Shown here: positions 59,601 to 64,000 of the stretch, one piece after another
How the letters are laid out: each line of letters starts with the position of its first letter
Numbering within the stretch: position 1 is the first letter of the stretch
NCBI GenBank assembly: GCA_947179485.1
Contig: OX359247.1
Coordinates: forward strand, 55,339,131 to 55,403,130
Direction: 5' to 3'
Origin: Allacma fusca
Lineage: Eukaryota > Arthropoda > Collembola > Symphypleona > Sminthuridae
DNA: 64,000 nucleotides
The notes under the pieces: generated by a model
Seen by the model: only the letters and a program-made list of their open reading frames with translations
Databases searched by the model: none
Told to the model about the DNA's origin: nothing
Program-made: the position numbers and the translations under genes

Positions 59601-61083
59601 CAGCCTACATTAAGTTGAGGACTCAGCTCCAGTCGATTTCCTGTGCAGCCAATGTGTTCGTACAGGTAAATACAATGTTGCTTGACGTCAACGGAGGAGG
59701 CCATGTTGTCGAAATCTGTGAGGGAATCATTCCTGTAGCGGAAATTATAACATTGGTTCCTATTTTCCATGTAATTTGTTTCCAAATATTTCCCAGCGTA
59801 CTCTTCGTGTTCATAGAAGACTGGAATTGAGTTATATTCTGTAAAAGTAATATATATAATTAATTATAATAAGTCACATTTAAGGGCTATTCGAGTACTA
59901 TAATAATTATTATGTGTACAAAATCTAGTCTATCTCAAAATAATTAAGTACCACAACAAATATCCCATAGATTAATATACTCAGGGATTAACTTAAATAG
60001 ATAGATAGATCTTTATTCAGGTCGATTTTTGGCGTTGACCCTTACAACCTTTTTGGGCTTTTACATAAATTAGTTAATTGTAGGAAAACTCTTTTTCCTA
60101 GAATAACTTCAATATGTTTGAAGAAACTACGATGATAAATCAGAATAAATTGAAAAATACGGAAGGATGAAACATCAACATAGTATCAAAATTGCTGTTT
60201 ACTCTGTATGTCAGAAGAAAGGTCTTGGTTGTGTGCATTCCCAAAGTAATCCATTCCAGGCCGAGGAGAACAATAATCCTTGGATCCATTAGATAAGCGG
60301 CAAGAGAAATAATGCTTTCCGTTGTTCTCGCATGAGTCTATGCACAAATCTCCCTGAGATCCTTTGGGTTTTTGGTAGACTTCCGGTAAAATTGTAGCAC
60401 AGAATTTTAGGGATGAAATTCTATCATTCCACTCACACTTGACCAAATTACTGAGACAATCGGAGCTACTATTGAGGACGTGGTGCTGTCCCACACAGCC
60501 CACACCACTGTAAACATCCAAACAGTTTCCGTTCAGTTTAACGGAAGTGATGTAATCATTAAAATTTGAGATGTTGCTCCGATGAAAATTAATGCATCGT
60601 TCGGGGTCCCTTTGAAGAATTAATTCTACCCCCTTGAAGTCAGCGTGTTGGAATACTTCCACATCGCCATGACGAACTGAAAATTCAAATGTATGTAATA
60701 CAGTGTACATAAGTATATCAAATGTATTTGTAAACCTTGAGGTCAGTTAGTATCGTTGGTACTATAGTAACGTTGCACGTTCAGCCCTTTTGAGTCTTTG
60801 AATGTGCTTCTAATTTTTAACAATTTTTCAAGATGTGTAGTATGTTTATTAGACATTACGTTTTAAACTGACATGTATAGAATGAAAAACGTTACAGACT
60901 ACACCAAGGAGACCCATAATTGTCATAAATGAGAATGTTACTGCAGGTACTTCCAAATGACATAACGGTAAGTGTTAATATAGGAAACCAAATTGGGATT
61001 TAAAACTCACTTCCTTCAAATGACTCGATTACTCCAGGTGAGGCAAAAAAAAGTCCCACTCCAAGAAGGAACCGCAGGTACAT
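56673..61083 (-). CDS. Secreted multi-unit beta/gamma-crystallin protein, copy B
   Basis: Six exons, every junction phase 1: 61011-61083 (signal peptide, FLLGVGLFFASPG), 60203-60676, 59353-59838, 58193-59044, 57571-58077, 56673-57152, about 957 residues. Most exons encode one unit: a two-motif Greek-key crystallin domain (such as FEHKDF- or LYEHIGCTGN-like strands) plus a cysteine tail with CxxxC, YFWC, DYCSPRPG and GNDC. Exon 4 is 852 nt and holds a crystallin domain without a tail fused to a full unit. The first unit lacks the last cysteine pair (GNAHN), and the fifth lacks GNDC. Many N-x-S/T sites are present. The 3' end was not found. The function is unknown; a structural or defence role outside the cell is possible but only inferred. 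It is divergent from an RTK 5' end 568 bp away. Confidence 0.82.
59998..60090 (-). mobile_element. LINE/SINE 3'-end remnant
   Basis: Minus strand ends AAAAATCGACCTGAATAAAG followed by (ATCT)n. It matches the remnant at 15745-15800 and lies in a crystallin intron. Confidence 0.65.
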
Positions 61084-61651
61084 ATTCAGTGTTTGTAGTT
61101 TTGTGTTCGGGAGCAATCCATTGAATTACTTTTTACTTGTGAATACTGTTTGTCCCAAATGCTGAATGCATAAAATGCTCGTGCCAATATGATTTAATGA
61201 CATTCATTGTGTTAAAATAATTAATTTGCTGGAGTTTTTCCTCTGGGTGTGTTATCGTGTTCGAGATAATCTGGAATCATGATTTAAGCAGGGGATTATA
61301 TAGGTTGTGGTGATATTAAATAACTATTATTGGGATATTTGGTCAAATTTCACACTTAATTTAGAGTCAATACATAAAATATGTCTTCCATCCGGCAAGC
61401 ATAATCAAGTGGAAAAACTCTAGGGAAAATGGGGTTTTAAGCCGTAGTTGTGGTAATTTGGTTTACAACTTTCGAATTGGGTTTTACCATCGAATATGGT
61501 ATGAGTTTCCATGCAAATATAATTTACCACGCTTTAATTGTCTTCCTCGTTGCTGGATGTTAAAGTACTAATACTTTAATAGCATATGGAATAAACTTAT
61601 GCTAAGAATTTACTCATGCCTTAGTAGAGCTTAGCATTTGTTTCAACAATC
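61084..61651. promoter_or_regulatory. Shared intergenic region between divergent crystallin and RTK genes
   Basis: 568 bp separate the two opposed start codons, so both promoters must be here or overlap. TTATATAGG near 61294 is a possible TATA-like site. No experimental signal can be read. Confidence 0.45.
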
Positions 61652-62765
61652 ATGAAGACCGTTCGAAAATTTTTGGTCTTGCTCTTCTTCCAAATTTTTC
61701 CCCGGGTCAGCCCAGCAACAGAATTCCCGGTTATTTACTATTGTTACTCAAATTCAAGCTCAGGGCAAGCTTCGGGTGTTTGCAGCCCGGAAGTTAAAAT
61801 AGCGACTTCGACATTTACGTTTGGGAAAGTTTTTGAGAACAATCTGAACGTCGAGGATGTTAATGTAATTGCTGACACAGCGGAAGTTTTAGAACTACGT
61901 TGCAGGGCGCCGTACCCGATACGCTGGCTTGGTCAAAAACCCATTGTAAGTCACATTAATATTTTTACATTTAATTCCAAATACCCTAGAGTTATCGCTA
62001 GGAACATGAGGTCCGGGTCACTCACTAATGTAAATGCTCAAAGATATTATATAGTATCATTTCGGGGTTTCATATAAAATGTCATCAATATTTTTACCTG
62101 TAAAAAAACATGTCCTCTGGACTAATTGTGTTTTGATGAAGTTTTAGTATTTATTAAAATCCTCCTAATTCCTGCTCGTGAGGATTCCAAATTTTGAAGT
62201 TATTAATGTAAATTATACTTTGATTACTTTTTAAGTGGGATGTCACATCTGAATTGTCAATGTCATTTTAATGTTGTTCAATTCATGTAAATTTAAATTT
62301 CATAGTCCTACGTGGCGGGACATTCCAAAATATGGAAGTTCTGATGTTGATGTACCTTTTTCATTCATTCATGATTTTATATGCTCAAGGGAAAGACGCG
62401 GCTCCTTGAAAATCATGGAAACATTGGCTTTCAGTCCAGTACTACGAGTAATAACTTGAATTAAGCGCATGCCCTTTCTGTACGATTTAAATCGGGGGAA
62501 TTCAGCCGAGTTTTCCGATGTCAAAGTTATTTGAACAAATCGTTGGCGTCTGAGCTTTATCTAAATACTCCATCCAAGTTCCTAAAATCATTAGAACCAA
62601 AGGGAGTCACACAGACGAAGATGATCAATTTCCTTGATCTAAGTGAACAAATTGAAGATTGGATGGACCGTGTTAAAAACATCACACTTCCATGTGTGGC
62701 TAAAGCCATTCCGGGATATTTGATGTTCACACAACCCGATATTTCATCTGATGTATTTCTGTAAA
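61652..62765 (+). pseudogene. RTK ectodomain, second copy, disrupted
   Basis: Exon 61652-61947 encodes a signal peptide and first ectodomain segment like those of the RTK at 15.1 kb (YYCYSNSS versus [14 protein letters not shown] versus EFGNIF) and ends at GTAAGT. The next exon (from about 62300) contains in order RCQSYLN and LPCVAKAIP, aligned with RCQSF and VPCMSKTMP, but a stop at 62457 and a frame change separate its halves, and a Tigger-like insertion ends it after SSDVFL. It is probably a pseudogene; transmembrane and kinase exons would be outside the window. Confidence 0.75.
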
Positions 62766-62767
62766 TA

Positions 62768-63012
62768 CAGTAAAATCTCATTATAACGGACGCCTTTAAA
62801 ACGGAAATTTATTATACCGGACACATTTGCACATCCCCGCCATAAGTTGCTATGTTAACAATGTAAAATATGTGCTTATAGCGGACATGTTTATAGCGGA
62901 ATATTTCCTATACCGGACCCTTAGATATGTACCCTTGGGAATAACTTGGTGTATATAGCGGACTTCGGTTTCCGCGCTGAACCCAACATTTGTAACACCG
63001 GTTCACTCAATA
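62768..63012. mobile_element. Tigger/pogo-like element end
   Basis: Starts after TA with CAGTAAAATCTCATTATAAC and continues with CGGAC/ATAGCGGA motifs typical of Tigger-like termini. The right end was not identified; a hAT element follows. Confidence 0.65.
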
Positions 63013-63020
63013 GTCGTGTG

Positions 63021-63934
63021 CAGAGTTTCTATTGGGGACAAAATTATTGTCCCGTCCACGTCCCGTCCCTATATTTTTTAAAAACCTTTGTCCCCAGTCC
63101 CGTCCCGTCAATCGGGACACGGGGACAAAAACCATGTCCCCGTCCCGTCCCCAAAAATTTTTAAAAACGTTGTCCCCGGTCCCGTCCCGAAAGTCGGGAC
63201 ATGGGGACAAAAATCTTGTCCCCGTCCCGTCCCCAAAATTTTTAAAAAACGTTGTCCCCGTCCCGTCCCCAAAATTTTTAAAAAACGTTGTCCCCGTCCC
63301 GTTCTTAAAATTAAAAAAATATTGTCCCCGGTCCCGAAAATCGTTGCATGTGAACAAAATTCCTGTACCGTCCCGATAATTACTGAAAACAGTTGTCGAC
63401 ATTCTCATACCGAAAATCGGAACATGAGGAAAATTTCGTACCAACAATATTTATACCAAAAACATAAAAACACATTTATAGAATCGTGGCTTCAAGATTC
63501 TTCCTGAATTTTTTGAGCAACAAGCCTCATTTTCTACAACCTAAAATCGAATGTCTTACATTCAGGGAAATAGTGTTCACAGAATAGTTTACTCATGAGC
63601 ATTAAAGCTCAAATGTTATCCTTGTTCTGCTATGCTTGCTCGTCCCGTCACGTTATATACACGACCAAAAAGCATGTCGCGAATATAATGGGAACAATTG
63701 TTTTTGTCCCCGTCCCGTCCCGAATATAGTGGGGACAATTTGTTTTGTCCCCGTCCCGTCCCTGATATAATGGGGACAATTTTTTTGTCCCCGTCCCGTC
63801 CCGAATATAATTGGGACAATTTTTTTGTCCCCGTCCCGTCCCGATTACGACATGGGGACAATTATTTTGTCCCCGGGGACGTCCCGTCCCGGTCCGTCCA
63901 GTGTCCCGACGTCCCGTCCCCGCCAGAAGCTCTG
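63021..63934. mobile_element. hAT-type element with GTCCCCGTCCC arrays
   Basis: Ends CAGAGTTTCTATTGGGGAC and GTCCCCGCCAGAAGCTCTG (15 of 19 inverted matches), flanked by perfect 8-bp duplication GTCGTGTG (63013-63020 and 63935-63942). TTGTCCCCGTCCCGTCCC units are arrayed at both sides. Long reading frames in both directions here come from the repeat and are not genes. Confidence 0.88.
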
Positions 63935-64000
63935 GTCGTGTGGGTGGTCGTGGTTAGAAATTTATTTTGTAATCACAGTTTATTCATTTACTGATTTATA

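Noticed and set aside
9090..61083. One very large crystallin gene joining both clusters
   Set aside because: It would need a 45-kb intron holding ACSL and ERMP1 genes on the same strand; duplicated RTK flanks explain two separate copies better.
63007..63861. Overlapping frames of 80-146 codons on both strands
   Set aside because: Composed of repeated P-V-P-S or D-G-T-G units generated by the GTCCCCGTCCC repeat inside a hAT element.

Overview
This window is AT-rich animal nuclear DNA. Its genes are built from many short exons with GT-AG introns, and the proteins are metazoan: a PDGFR/VEGFR (Pvr)-like receptor tyrosine kinase (RTK), long-chain acyl-CoA synthetases (ACSL), an ERMP1-type M28 peptidase and secreted beta/gamma-crystallin repeat proteins. 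An arthropod, perhaps a springtail, fits best, but the sequence does not fix the species. Layout: positions 1-9089 are the 5' part of an LTR retrotransposon on the minus strand, with a candidate LTR, a 3.2-kb leader full of hairpins, and an uninterrupted Gag reading frame of more than 1,800 codons that runs off the left edge. It sits inside the fourth crystallin unit of a multi-unit crystallin gene (9090-10990, minus). A broken RTK fragment (12.1-12.5 kb) and a nearly intact 15-exon RTK gene (15137-20506, plus) follow. Next come three tandem ACSL loci on the minus strand: a two-exon head (22.9-23.1 kb), an intact 12-exon gene (28232-31826) and a 12-exon copy with an apparent 1-nt deletion (41068-45718). 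Between them lie transposon-rich spacers, notably a nest of hAT elements at 34.8-38.9 kb with perfect 8-bp target-site duplications. A complete seven-exon ERMP1 gene (47806-53067, minus) follows. The right part repeats the crystallin/RTK theme: a decayed RTK 3' end with its flank (54.2-56.1 kb, plus), a six-exon crystallin gene with a signal-peptide exon (56673-61083, minus), and a divergent RTK 5' end (61652-62765, plus) broken by a frame lesion and a Tigger/pogo-like insertion. The crystallin (minus) and RTK (plus) genes are paired head-to-head and the block is duplicated. The most unusual features are the giant Gag frame and a family of at least ten hairpins in its leader that share a loop consensus but have different, compensating stems.
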